Assembly (NCBI RefSeq): GCF_000802155.2
Contig: NZ_JQGJ02000018.1
Span: 40,773-104,772 of the forward strand
Direction: 5' to 3'
DNA from: Pseudomonas frederiksbergensis
Lineage (GTDB): Bacteria > Pseudomonadota > Gammaproteobacteria > Pseudomonadales > Pseudomonadaceae
Length of the DNA stretch: 64,000 nucleotides
How positions within the stretch are numbered: the first letter of the stretch is position 1; each line of letters opens with the position of its first letter. The notes beneath the pieces were generated by a model, which saw only the letters and a list, made by a program, of their open reading frames with translations, was not told where the DNA came from and made no database searches. Below are positions 35,325 to 44,168 of this stretch, piece after piece. Position numbers and translations under genes: made by a program.

Positions 35325-35351
35325 ACAATGGTCATCGACAGGATCGCCTCC

Positions 35352-35417
35352 ATGAGTCTTGAGCCAGCTTGCTCCACACGATTCAACAGTCCGTCAATCC
35401 AAGGCCATCCCGATTGA
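35352..35417 (+). other. Candidate leader ORF (21 codons) coupled to the sigma factor gene
   Basis: ATG at 35352, with AGGA eight bases upstream, opens a 21-codon frame that ends in TGA overlapping the sigma factor ATG by one base (TGATG at 35415-35419). The sigma gene has no good ribosome site of its own, so translational coupling is plausible. Whether it is translated is unknown. Confidence 0.4.
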
Positions 35418-36652
35418 TGTCGGCCGAAGCGGTCAAGGCACGGGTCGAGCAGGTCTACCGGCAGGACTCGCGGCGAATCCTGGCAACCTTGATTCGCCTG
35501 CTGGGGGATTTCGACCTCGCTGAAGAAGCCCTGCACGAGGCCTTCTTCATCGCGGTCGAGCGCTGGCAGCGCGACGGAGTACCGGACAATCCGCGGGCCT
35601 GGCTGGTATCGGCCGGGCGTTTCAAGGCGATCGACAGCCTGCGTCGGCGGGCGCGCTTCGTGGCGTCGCAGCCGATGTTGATTGCACAGATCGAGGCATT
35701 GGAGCAGGCCGAGTGGAGTGATGAAGACGTGGAGGACGATCGCCTGCGGCTGATTTTCACCTGTTGCCACCCGGCCCTGGCGGCTGACGCGCAGGTGCCG
35801 CTGACGCTGCGTGAAGTGTGTGACCTGACCACCGAGGAGATCGCCCACGCCTTTCTTGCCGCGCCAGCGGCCATTGCCCAGCGCATCGTGCGGGCCAAGG
35901 CGAAGATCCGCGATGCGAAGATTCCCTACCAGGTGCCGTCCCGCACGGAATTGCCCGAACGACTCGACAGTGTCCTGCGCGTGATTTACCTGGTCTTCAA
36001 CGAGGGGTACTCGGCGTCGATGGGCGCCGAGTTGATCCGCGAAGACCTGACCCGCGAAGCCATACGCCTGGCGCGCCTGCTGGTGGAGCTGTTGCCGGAA
36101 GCCGAAGTCATGGGGTTGCTGGCGTTGATGCTGTTGCACGAATCGCGGCGACCGGCGCGGATGTCGATGGCCGGTGAGCTGGTTTTATTGGATGAGCAGG
36201 ACCGATCGCTGTGGGATCAGGCAATGATTGCCGAGGGTTGCGCCATGGTCGAGGCCGCGCTCAATACCCGGCGGTTCGGACCTTATTGCCTGCAAGCGGC
36301 GATCGCTGCGGTGCACGCCGAAGCGCCGACAGCGCAGGAGACCGACTGGCCGCAGATCGTCGGCCTCTACGATGTGCTGCTGCGTGCACTGCCTTCGCCG
36401 GTCATCGAACTCAACCGCGCGGCCGCCCTCGCCAAGCGCGACGGGCCGCAGGCTGGGTTGAGTTTGGTCAATGGAATACTCGGCCGGGGCGATCTGGACG
36501 ACTACCACCTGGCCCATTCGGCGCGGGCGGAGTTCTGTCGACAGCTCGGGCGGGTGGAAGAGGCGAGGGCGGCGTATCGACGTGCGCTTGAATTGACGCA
36601 GCAGTTGCCGGAGCGGCGGTTTATCGAAGCCCGGCTTGCCGGGTTGCAATAA
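35417..36652 (+). CDS. ECF-type RNA polymerase sigma factor (ECF42-like)
   Basis: A 411-residue sigma factor. Region 2 covers about residues 8-80 (RRILATLIRLLGDFDLAEEALHEAFF, then AWLVSAGRFKAIDSLRRRA), and region 4 about 110-170 (LPLTLREVCDLTTEEIAHAFL-like HTH). A long C-terminal extension (residues 180-411, TPR-like helices) replaces the usual anti-sigma control, as in ECF42. The DGPF protein gene upstream supports this group. ATG at 35417 is chosen because region 2 starts soon after; a TTG at 35369 in frame is less likely. Confidence 0.88.
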   Translation: MSAEAVKARVEQVYRQDSRRILATLIRLLGDFDLAEEALHEAFFIAVERWQRDGVPDNPRAWLVSAGRFKAIDSLRRRARFVASQPMLIAQIEALEQAEWSDEDVEDDRLRLIFTCCHPALAADAQVPLTLREVCDLTTEEIAHAFLAAPAAIAQRIVRAKAKIRDAKIPYQVPSRTELPERLDSVLRVIYLVFNEGYSASMGAELIREDLTREAIRLARLLVELLPEAEVMGLLALMLLHESRRPARMSMAGELVLLDEQDRSLWDQAMIAEGCAMVEAALNTRRFGPYCLQAAIAAVHAEAPTAQETDWPQIVGLYDVLLRALPSPVIELNRAAALAKRDGPQAGLSLVNGILGRGDLDDYHLAHSARAEFCRQLGRVEEARAAYRRALELTQQLPERRFIEARLAGLQ

Positions 36653-36705
36653 GGGAGGCCGAGCACAGGGGTCCCTTATGTCCGTGCGCTGAAGACACGT
36701 CAAAC

Positions 36706-36734
36706 AAAAAAGGCGACCCGAAGGTCGCCTCTTT
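36706..36734 (-). terminator. Rho-independent terminator of the imelysin gene
   Basis: On the minus strand, GGCGACC-TTCG-GGTCGCC is followed by a T-run (TTTTTTG). A weaker T-run on the other side may also stop the sigma factor transcript. Confidence 0.9.
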
Positions 36735-36751
36735 CAATCGTCCGGCGTTGA

Positions 36752-38095
36752 TCAGAACTCGTGATCAGCGCTGTCCGGGTTCAGGTCGCTGATGCCCAGC
36801 TTGCCGGCGGCCTGTTCGATCGAGCCGGTCTGCTTGACCAGCGCGGCGATGGCGTCGCGTACGATCTGGTTACCCGCAGTGTTGCCGGCGGCGATCAGTT
36901 GGTCGTAGTGCTCGCCCTTGTTGGCGTGATCGACCATGACCTGGATCTTGGCTTCGGTATCGGCCAGGTCGGCCTTGAGCGCGGTGTCGGCGGCCGGGTC
37001 GGCTTTCGCCACCAAGGAGGACAGGCTGGCGCCGGTCAGCTTGGTGCCGTCTACGCGGGTGTATTCGCCCAGGTAAACGTTACGCACACCCTTGGCATCG
37101 TAGAAGTGCGAGTTGTGGGTGTTGTCGCTGAAGCAATCCTGTTCGTCTTCCGGAGAGTTGGCTTCCAGGGAGACTTTCATGCGCTCGCCCGCCAGTTCGC
37201 CCAGGGACAGGCTGCCCATGCCGAACAGCATCTTGCGCAGGCCGCTTTCGGCCGGTTCGGCTTCCAGGGTGGCGCGGTAGTTGTCGGCCACGTTCGGCTT
37301 CCAGTTGCCGACCATTTCCTGCAGGTCGTTGACCAGCAGCTGGGTGACGGACTTCAGGTAGGCACGACGACGATCGTTGTGGCCACCAGTGGCGCCTGCG
37401 CCTTCCAGGTAGTCGGAGGCCGGGCGATTGCCAGCGCCAGGGCCGGTGCCGTTGAGGTCCTGGCCCCACAGCAGGAATTCGATGGCGTGGTAGCCGGTGG
37501 CAACGTTCGCCTCGGAACCACCCAGCTCGTTCAGGCTGGCGAGTTTTTCCGGGGTGATGTCCTTGACGTCGACCTTGTCTTCGCCGACCTGGACTTCGGT
37601 ATTGGCGATGATGTTGGCGGTGGCACCCGGGTTACCCAAGGCGTGCTCGTAGGATTTATCGACGTAGTCGATCAGGCCTTCGTCCAGGGGCCATGCGTTC
37701 AGTTGACCTTCCCAGTCATCGATGATGGTGTTGCCAAAGCGGAACACTTCGCTCTGCAGGTAAGGTACGCGCGCGGCGACCCAGGCAGCCTTCGCGGCTT
37801 TCAGGGTATCGGCGTTCGGCTTGGCCAGGAAGGCGTCGACGGCGGTTTGCAGGGTTTTCGCGGTGGATTCGGCATCGCTGTAGACGGCGTAGACGATGTC
37901 GGCGTAATGCGCGACAACTGCCTTGGCGGCGGCTTCGTCGATCTTGCCAGCGGCAGCGGGGGCCGCCGGTGCAGCGGTGCTGGCGGCCGGCGTTGGCGCT
38001 TGCGGCGCGGCGGCCTTGTCTTTGCCTTCGCCGCAACCGGCGAGGGAAATAGCGATGGCCAACAGACTGGCGGTAGCCAGAGGCATACGAATCAT
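36752..38095 (-). CDS. Imelysin family lipoprotein
   Basis: A 447-residue exported protein of the imelysin (insulin-cleaving metalloprotease-like, IcmP/IrpA) family. The signal peptide ends in lipobox LAGC (Cys near residue 21), so it is a lipoprotein. An Ala/Pro linker (residues 25-55) precedes two helical imelysin repeats; the GxHxxE motif is seen as GYHAIEFLLWG near residue 205. ATG at 38095 is used (AGCAGG nine bases upstream); the ATG at 38104 is too close to it. A Fur-like box overlaps its promoter, fitting a role in iron handling. Confidence 0.9.
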   Translation of the reverse strand: MIRMPLATASLLAIAISLAGCGEGKDKAAAPQAPTPAASTAAPAAPAAAGKIDEAAAKAVVAHYADIVYAVYSDAESTAKTLQTAVDAFLAKPNADTLKAAKAAWVAARVPYLQSEVFRFGNTIIDDWEGQLNAWPLDEGLIDYVDKSYEHALGNPGATANIIANTEVQVGEDKVDVKDITPEKLASLNELGGSEANVATGYHAIEFLLWGQDLNGTGPGAGNRPASDYLEGAGATGGHNDRRRAYLKSVTQLLVNDLQEMVGNWKPNVADNYRATLEAEPAESGLRKMLFGMGSLSLGELAGERMKVSLEANSPEDEQDCFSDNTHNSHFYDAKGVRNVYLGEYTRVDGTKLTGASLSSLVAKADPAADTALKADLADTEAKIQVMVDHANKGEHYDQLIAAGNTAGNQIVRDAIAALVKQTGSIEQAAGKLGISDLNPDSADHEF

Positions 38096-38156
38096 GGCGA
38101 ACATCCTGCTTCGGTGATGAATGGGACAGGCGCGAGGTCGCGCAAAACTGCGACAT

Positions 38157-38175
38157 AATGCGAAAGATTTGCATT
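38157..38175. promoter_or_regulatory. Candidate Fur box in the imelysin promoter
   Basis: AATGCGAAAGATTTGCATT matches the 19-base Fur consensus form AATGATAATGATTATCATT at 14 positions. It is the centre of a perfect 9-base inverted repeat ACATAATGC / GCATTATGT (38153-38179). It overlaps the -10 of the promoter described next. Confidence 0.6.
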
Positions 38176-38200
38176 ATGTGTAAAGGGTTGTGGCTGTAAA
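38173..38200 (-). promoter_or_regulatory. Candidate imelysin gene promoter
   Basis: On the minus strand, -35 TTTACA (38195-38200) and -10 CATAAT (38173-38178) are 16 bases apart, each one base from the sigma-70 consensus. The start codon is about 78 bases downstream. Confidence 0.5.
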
Positions 38201-38277
38201 TATTTCTTATTTGATAATGCAGGTAGCCGCCTTTCGGCGGCGTCTGTAGGCAATGTCGGGTTGCGCTTGCAGTAGGA

Positions 38278-40329
38278 TCAGACGATGGAGGCCTTGATGC
38301 GCTCCGCCTGTTTCAGATAAAGGCCCAGCTCCCGCGCCGGCAGGGGTTTGCTGTAGTAGTAGCCCTGGCCTTCATGGCAGCCCTCGGCAATGATGTAGGC
38401 CTCTTGCTCGATCGTCTCTACGCCTTCGGCAATAACCTGCATTCCCAGGCTCTTGCCCAGCTGGATGATCGCCCGGACGATGGTTGCATCGTCTTCGTCA
38501 TCGAGCAGGTCCTGGACGAAGCTCTTGTCGATCTTGATCTTGTCCAGCGGCAGGCTCTTGAGATAACTCAGCGACGAATAGCCGGTGCCGAAATCATCGA
38601 TGGCAATCAGCGCACCGGAACGGCGCAGGCTCAGCAGGTGCTGGGCCGCGGTGGTAATGTCTTCCATCAGCCCGGTTTCGGTGACTTCAAGTTCCAGGCT
38701 GCGTGGCGGCAAGCGGTACATCTGCAGGAAGTTGTTCACCACCCGCGGCAGTTCGGCGTGGTGCAACTGCACCGTGGACAGGTTGACCGCCATGCGCAGG
38801 TCGACGAAGCCTTGGTCATGCCAGTCGCGCAACTGCTTGCAGGCCTGGTCCAGTACCCATTCGCCGATGGCGATGATGGTGCCGTTCTGTTCGGCCAGGG
38901 GAATGAACAGGTCAGGCGGCACCAAACCATGCTCAGGATGGTGCCAGCGAATCAGCGCCTCGGTGCCCACCACGCGCAAGTCGCGATAGCTGATCTGTGG
39001 TTGGTACACCAAAGTGAACTGCTCGCGTGCCAGGGCTTCACGCAGGTCCTTTTCCAACTCGCGACGACGGCGCATCTCACTGTCGACGCTGGCGATGTAG
39101 AACTGGTAGCGATTGCGTGACCGGGTCTTGGCCAGGGTCATGGTCTGCTCGGCTTTTTGCAGCAGCTTCTCGGTGCTGTCGCCGTCTTCGGGAAACAGGG
39201 TGATACCGATGGTCGCCCGCAGGCGGATTTCCTGGTCATCCAGCGCGAACGGCGCTTCCAGGTCATCGAGGATGCTCTGGGCCAGCTCTGCGGCCTCATA
39301 GGGTTGTTAGATATCGGCCTGGACCAGCGCAAACTGGTCACCCCCCAGTCGCGCCAGTGCGCCGAGGCGTCCGCTGTGGGCGCGCAGCCGATCGGCCAGG
39401 GCCAGCAGCAATTGGTCACCGGTCTGGTAGCTGAACTGCTCGTTGATGCTCTTGAAGTCATCCAGCCCCACGCACAGTACCGCGACGCGACGTTGCAGGC
39501 GTCCGGCGTCCACCAGGATCTTGTCCAGTTGCTGTTGCAGTTGCTGGCGGTTGGGCAGGCCGGTCAGGAAATCGTACTGGGCCATGCGCAACAGGCTGTT
39601 TTCCGCCTCATGGCGCAGGTGGGTATTGCGCTCGATAGAGGCCAGCAACTGGTTGGCAGTGTTGATCCACAGGCCCAGTTCGTTGTGCTCGTGACCCCGT
39701 AGTTGTGGGATCTTGTGGGCGCTGGGGCGGTCGGGGTTTATTTCGGTCAGGTGCTGGATGATTCGCGACAGTGGCTTGGTGAGCAGCCAGTGGTAGACCA
39801 GGTACAGCACCAGGCCCATGGCCAGGGCGCGCAACATTCCGGAAATGAAAATGATGACTGAACTGACGATAAAACCCTGGCCGTAGGTGGCGGTGTCCAG
39901 CGTAATGCTCAGGTCGCCGTAATATTCGCTGTAGGGCCCGCGGCCCACCAGTTGAGTGGTGAAGGTTCGTTCCTGGCCCAGGATCAGATCGGTCAGCCAG
40001 CGGCTTTCGGACTGCTGCAGGGGCCGGGTTTTTTCGGCGAGCATGGTTTCGCGCGGGTGGCCGATGGACGCCATGCGCACGGCTTCGTCCTGGAACAGGC
40101 CTTCGATCACCTGCATGCCCATCTCGCGGTCGAGGCTGTAGACCGCCTGGGTAGACGGGTCGCGGAACATATCGAGGATGCGCTGGGCGTCTTCGGCGAC
40201 GGCCCGGTTGGTTTTGTAGGCGTCGAAAACGATCTGGGCGCAGCTCAACACCATGCCAACGATCAACGCCGAGAGGAGCACGACCCGGAGCAACTTCACA
40301 GACAAGCTGTTTTTGAGTTCCAGCTTCAA
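38278..40329 (-). pseudogene. bifA: bifA, c-di-GMP phosphodiesterase gene interrupted by an in-frame stop codon
   Basis: One continuous minus-strand frame encodes a BifA-like protein of 683 codons, but codon 341 is TAA (39307-39309). The first part (39307-40329, 340 residues) has two transmembrane helices (about 13-33 and 155-180) around a periplasmic region and most of a degenerate GGDEF domain with GGDQF, as in BifA. The second part holds the end of that domain and an intact EAL domain (EALIRWHHPEHG, DDFGTGYSSLSYLKSLPLDKIKIDKSF), with an internal ATG at 39141. The start is TTG at 40329 with AGGA upstream. sodB and imelysin as neighbours match the usual bifA locus. Confidence 0.88.
39307..39309 (-). 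other. Premature ochre stop codon within bifA
   Basis: The minus-strand codon is TAA, between GGDQFALVQADI and QPYEAAELAQSIL. The frame continues unchanged on both sides, so this is a point nonsense change and not a frameshift. A single base change from GAA or CAA would produce it. Confidence 0.9.
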
Positions 40330-40592
40330 AGAGGGATTCCTTGTTCCGTGCGGGTAGCGTCAAGTTGCCATGAGTATTGGCAATCCTGTGATGTCAGTCA
40401 AAGGGACAATCAAACACAAGGGATTTCGCCTGAAACCTGGCCGTTATACGGTGTTAGCAGAGTGATTACTCTACGACCATTGTTTCGGTTGGAGAGGCCT
40501 GCAACTTGAGGCTTGGCGGGTTTTTTTATTGGTTTTCAGACGCGAGGTCATTTGCCGACGGCAAAGCCTTAATGGGCGCGATAAACCCGCGC

Positions 40593-40632
40593 AAAAAAAA
40601 CGGCGCATTCCATGACGGAAAAGCGCCGTTTT
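40593..40632 (-). terminator. Rho-independent terminator of sodB
   Basis: AACGGCGC / GCGCCGTT stem with a 16-base loop, and eight T on the minus strand. The remainder of the 318-base gap (40330-40592) shows no gene; it has a loose GGCC-rich hairpin and a T-run near 40520-40529. Confidence 0.9.
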
Positions 40633-40647
40633 CATTGGCATCACAAC

Positions 40648-41244
40648 TTACGCAGTGAAGGTCTTGCCTTCGAACTGCTCAGCCACGAACTTCCAGTTGA
40701 CCAGGTTCCAGAACGCCTCGACGTATTTCGGACGCACGTTGCGGTAGTCGATGTAGTACGCATGTTCCCAGACGTCGCAGGTCAGCAGCGGGGTGTCGCC
40801 GCTGGTCAGCGGGTTGCCGGCGCCGATGGTGCTGGCCAGGGCCAGGGAACCGTCAGCTTTCTTGACCAGCCAGCCCCAGCCGGAACCGAAGGTGCCGATG
40901 GAAGTCTTGCTGAATTCTTCCTTGAACTTGTCGAACGAACCGAAGGCTGCGTTGATGGCTTCAGCCAGCGCGCCGGTAGGTGCGCCGCCGCCGTTAGGCG
41001 TCAGGCAGTTCCAGTAGAAGGTGTGGTTCCAGACCTGAGCGGCGTTGTTGAAGATACCGCCCGAGGAAGTCTTGACGATTTCTTCCAGGGTCTTGCCTTC
41101 GAACTCGGTGCCGGGCACCAGGTTGTTCAGGTTCACGACATAGGTGTTGTGGTGCTTGTCGTGGTGGTATTCCAGCGTTTCTTTGGAGATGTGTGGCGCC
41201 AGTGCGTCGTGTGGGTACGGCAGCGGCGGCAATTCGAAAGCCAT
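40648..41244 (-). CDS. sodB: Superoxide dismutase [Fe]
   Basis: A 198-residue cytoplasmic iron superoxide dismutase. Metal ligands: His in YHHDKHHNTYV, His in QVWNHTFYW, and Asp and His in DVWEHAYYIDY. The AAQ in NNAAQVWNHTF is the Fe-type glutamine position. ATG at 41244 has AGGAG seven bases upstream. It follows bifA on the same strand with its own terminator, as in the conserved Pseudomonas order. Confidence 0.97.
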   Translation of the reverse strand: MAFELPPLPYPHDALAPHISKETLEYHHDKHHNTYVVNLNNLVPGTEFEGKTLEEIVKTSSGGIFNNAAQVWNHTFYWNCLTPNGGGAPTGALAEAINAAFGSFDKFKEEFSKTSIGTFGSGWGWLVKKADGSLALASTIGAGNPLTSGDTPLLTCDVWEHAYYIDYRNVRPKYVEAFWNLVNWKFVAEQFEGKTFTA

Positions 41245-41418
41245 GGTGATTCTCCTAATCAGGTCAGTTGCGGTGAGCGCAAGGCCGATCACGGGCGGCC
41301 AGACTAGCGCCGGGGAGTTTGTACTCTTTGCGGCGCAGGAGTCGGATCATAGCACCGGGGGTGCGGCATAACCACGCAACAACTGTGTGGAATAGAGGTT
41401 CCAGAGCGGTTTGGAATA

Positions 41419-42021
41419 TCAGCCCGATACGATCAGTTGCGCTGCCACCGTGAACATCATCACCGCCACCAGCAGGTCGAGGACGCGCCAGGTCGTGGGG
41501 CGGGCCAGCCAGGGGGCGAGCCATGCGGCGCCCAGGGCCAATGTGGAAAACCACAACAGCGAAGCACTGGCCGCGCCCACGACATAGGCGCCAGGCACGC
41601 TCTGCTGGGCGCCGAGGGAGCCGATCAGCAGCACGGTGTCGAGGTACACGTGCGGGTTGAGCAGCGTGACCGCCAGCGCGCTCAGCAGCACGGTTCCCAA
41701 GGACCGCGCGACCTGCTTGTCATCGCGCTGCAGGCTCTGTCTCGAACAGGCCCGACGCAGCGCCTGACTGCCGTACCAGAGCAGGAACGCAGCACCGCCC
41801 CAACGAGCGATCGAAAGCAGCAGCGGGCTCTGGGCCAACAGCGTCGCCAGGCCGAACACTCCGGCGGCGACCAGCAGCGCATCGCAGGCGATGCACAGCG
41901 CAGCCACCGGCAAGTGATGCTCGCGGCGCAGGCTCTGGGCGACAACGAACGCGTTCTGCGCGCCGATCGCCATGATCAATCCAAGGGCCACCAGCAGGCC
42001 ATTCACATAGCTTTGCCACAT
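41419..42021 (-). CDS. argO: LysE/ArgO family amino acid exporter
   Basis: A 200-residue inner-membrane exporter. The start has the family pattern GLIMAIGAQNAFVVAQSLRREHH (about residues 12-34), and six transmembrane helices follow, with LNPHVYLDTVLLIGSLG in the middle, the ArgO-type signature. It is divergent from a LysR-type ArgP-like regulator, as argO and argP are in many bacteria. It probably exports arginine, lysine or toxic analogues. ATG at 42021 is used; GTG at 42045 is an alternative. Confidence 0.88.
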   Translation of the reverse strand: MWQSYVNGLLVALGLIMAIGAQNAFVVAQSLRREHHLPVAALCIACDALLVAAGVFGLATLLAQSPLLLSIARWGGAAFLLWYGSQALRRACSRQSLQRDDKQVARSLGTVLLSALAVTLLNPHVYLDTVLLIGSLGAQQSVPGAYVVGAASASLLWFSTLALGAAWLAPWLARPTTWRVLDLLVAVMMFTVAAQLIVSG

Positions 42022-42118
42022 AGCGTCGTCACTCCAATGGTTCACAATTGCTGGCCATTGTCCGGCTCATAGATGTATAAGAAAAACCAATCTTGCTGAT
42101 CGGCCATAAGGAAAAATG

Positions 42119-43012
42119 ATGTTTGACTACAAACTGCTTTCCGCCCTGGCAGCCGTCGTCGAGCAAGCAGGCTTCGAGCGAGCCGCGCAGGTGTTGGGAT
42201 TGTCGCAATCAGCCATCTCCCAGCGGATAAAACTGCTGGAAGCGCGAATCGGCCAGCCCGTGCTGGTGCGTGCCACGCCCCCGGTGCCTACCGAAATCGG
42301 TCGTCGGCTGCTCAACCACGTGCAACAGGTCCGATTGCTGGAGCGCGACCTGCAAAGCCAGGTGCCCGCCCTGGACGAAGAGGGACGGCCGGAACGCCTG
42401 CGCATCGCACTCAACGCCGACAGCCTGGCCACGTGGTGGGCCAGCGCGGTGGGGGAGTTCTGTGCCGAGCAGCATGTGTTGCTCGATCTGGTGGTGGAAG
42501 ACCAGACCGTAGGTCTCAAGCGGATGCGCGCCGGAGAAGTCGCCGCTTGCCTCTGCGCGAGCGAGCGCCCCGTGGCCGGTGCGCGCAGCGTGTTATTGGG
42601 GGCCATGCGCTACCGGGCGCTTGCCAGCCCCGCCTTTATCGCTCGGCATTTCCCCGAGGGGGTGCGTGCCGACCTGCTGGCCCGCACGTCGGCCCTGGTG
42701 TTCGGTCCGGATGACTTCCTGCAGCACCGGTACCTGGCTGCCCTCGGGGTCGAGGGCGGCTTCGAACATCATTTATGCCCATCGTCCGAAGGTTTCATTC
42801 GCCTCATCGAGGCAGGGCTTGGCTGGGGCCTGGTGCCCGAGCTGCAAGTGCGCGAGGCACTGGCACGCGGCGACTTGGTGGAACTGCTGGCAGATAAGCC
42901 GATTGATGTGCCGCTGTACTGGCATCATTGGCGCAATGGCGGTCAGTTGCTCGGTTTGTTGACCGAACAACTGATTGCAGCGGCAAGCAGCAAGCTGCAA
43001 GTGTTGAGCTGA
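42119..43012 (+). CDS. argP: LysR family regulator ArgP (IciA)
   Basis: A 297-residue LysR-type regulator. The N-terminal HTH is FERAAQVLGLSQSAISQRIKLLEARIGQPVLVR (about residues 18-50), with a PBP2-type effector domain following. ArgP activates argO in response to arginine or lysine, and here it is divergent from that gene. ATG at 42119 is preferred over 42116 because AAGGA then lies six bases upstream. Confidence 0.92.
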   Translation: MFDYKLLSALAAVVEQAGFERAAQVLGLSQSAISQRIKLLEARIGQPVLVRATPPVPTEIGRRLLNHVQQVRLLERDLQSQVPALDEEGRPERLRIALNADSLATWWASAVGEFCAEQHVLLDLVVEDQTVGLKRMRAGEVAACLCASERPVAGARSVLLGAMRYRALASPAFIARHFPEGVRADLLARTSALVFGPDDFLQHRYLAALGVEGGFEHHLCPSSEGFIRLIEAGLGWGLVPELQVREALARGDLVELLADKPIDVPLYWHHWRNGGQLLGLLTEQLIAAASSKLQVLS

Positions 43013-43068
43013 TCGCAACTGGCTCGCAGCTCGTGGCTTGTGGCTCGAAATTGGTCTAGGAGCACTTC

Positions 43069-44061
43069 ATGAAAATTCTGGTCACCGGCGCAAGCGGCTT
43101 CATTGGCGGGCGCTTTGCGCGTTTCGCCCTGGAGCAAGGCCTGGGGGTTCGGGTCAATGGTCGCAGGGCTGAAAGCGTCGAGCATCTGGTGACGCGTGGC
43201 GCCGAATTCATCGCGGGCGACCTGGGCGACCCGATGCTGGCCCGCGACCTGTGCCGCGATGTCGACGCCGTGGTGCATTGCGCCGGTTCGGTGGGGCTCT
43301 GGGGACGCTACCAGGACTTTCACCAGGGCAATGTCCAACTCACCGAAAACATCGTCGAGGCTTGTCTCAAGCAGAAGGTCCGGCGATTGGTGCACCTTTC
43401 CTCGCCCTCCATCTACTTCGATGGTCGTGATCACTTGGGATTGACCGAGGAACAGGTGCCCAAACGCTTCAAGCATCCCTACGCCGCCACCAAATACCTG
43501 GCCGAGCAGAAAGTCTTTGGTGCCCAGGAGTTCGGCCTGGAAGTACTGGCCTTGCGTCCGCGATTCGTCACCGGCGCCGGCGACATGAGCATCTTTCCGC
43601 GCCTGCTTAAAATGCAGCGCAAGGGGCGGCTGGCCATTATCGGCAACGGCTTGAACAAGGTGGATTTCACCAGCGTACAGAACCTCAACGAAGCGCTGCT
43701 GAGCAGCCTGCTGGCCACCGATTCGGCCTTGGGAAAAGCCTACAACATCAGCAACGGGGCGCCCGTTCCGCTGTGGGATGTGGTCAATTATGTGATGCGG
43801 CAGATGGAAGTCCCGCAGGTCAGGCGTTACCGCTCTTATGGGCTGGCCTACAGCGTCGCGGCCCTTAACGAAGGGTTTTGCGCGATCTGGCCCGGACGGC
43901 CTGAACCGACGCTGTCGCGCCTGGGCATGCAAGTCATGAGCACCAATTTCACCCTGGATATCAGTCGTGCCCGGCATTATCTCGATTATGATCCGAAGGT
44001 CAGCCTGTGGGCGGCGCTCGATGAATTCTGCGCCTGGTGGCGCAACCAGCATGGCCGCTGA
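43069..44061 (+). CDS. NAD(P)-dependent epimerase/reductase (extended SDR, 3-beta-HSD-like)
   Basis: A 330-residue extended short-chain dehydrogenase. The Rossmann motif is TGASGFIGG (residues 6-14), and the catalytic Ser/Tyr/Lys are in HLSSPSIYFDG and PYAATKYLAEQKV. The C-terminal half resembles 3-beta-hydroxysteroid dehydrogenase or OleD-like 2-alkyl-3-oxoalkanoate reductases. No olefin (oleABC) partners are in the window, so the substrate is open. ATG at 43069 follows AGGAGC. Confidence 0.85.
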   Translation: MKILVTGASGFIGGRFARFALEQGLGVRVNGRRAESVEHLVTRGAEFIAGDLGDPMLARDLCRDVDAVVHCAGSVGLWGRYQDFHQGNVQLTENIVEACLKQKVRRLVHLSSPSIYFDGRDHLGLTEEQVPKRFKHPYAATKYLAEQKVFGAQEFGLEVLALRPRFVTGAGDMSIFPRLLKMQRKGRLAIIGNGLNKVDFTSVQNLNEALLSSLLATDSALGKAYNISNGAPVPLWDVVNYVMRQMEVPQVRRYRSYGLAYSVAALNEGFCAIWPGRPEPTLSRLGMQVMSTNFTLDISRARHYLDYDPKVSLWAALDEFCAWWRNQHGR

Positions 44062-44168
44062 TCGCCCCGTCATGAACCGAGTGCCCGGTTCGGGGTCAAT
44101 GGGTGCGGCGGGCGAGGGGGTTATACTCGCCGCATCGAGTCACCACCGATTTTCCAAAGGTTGAACCC

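Noticed and set aside
38278..39141. A stand-alone EAL-domain gene
   Set aside because: It is in the same frame as the upstream GGDQF part with no promoter between; it is better explained as the tail of a broken bifA.
40440..40530. Possible tRNA or small RNA in the bifA-sodB gap
   Set aside because: No cloverleaf or T-loop consensus; only a loose hairpin and a T-run.
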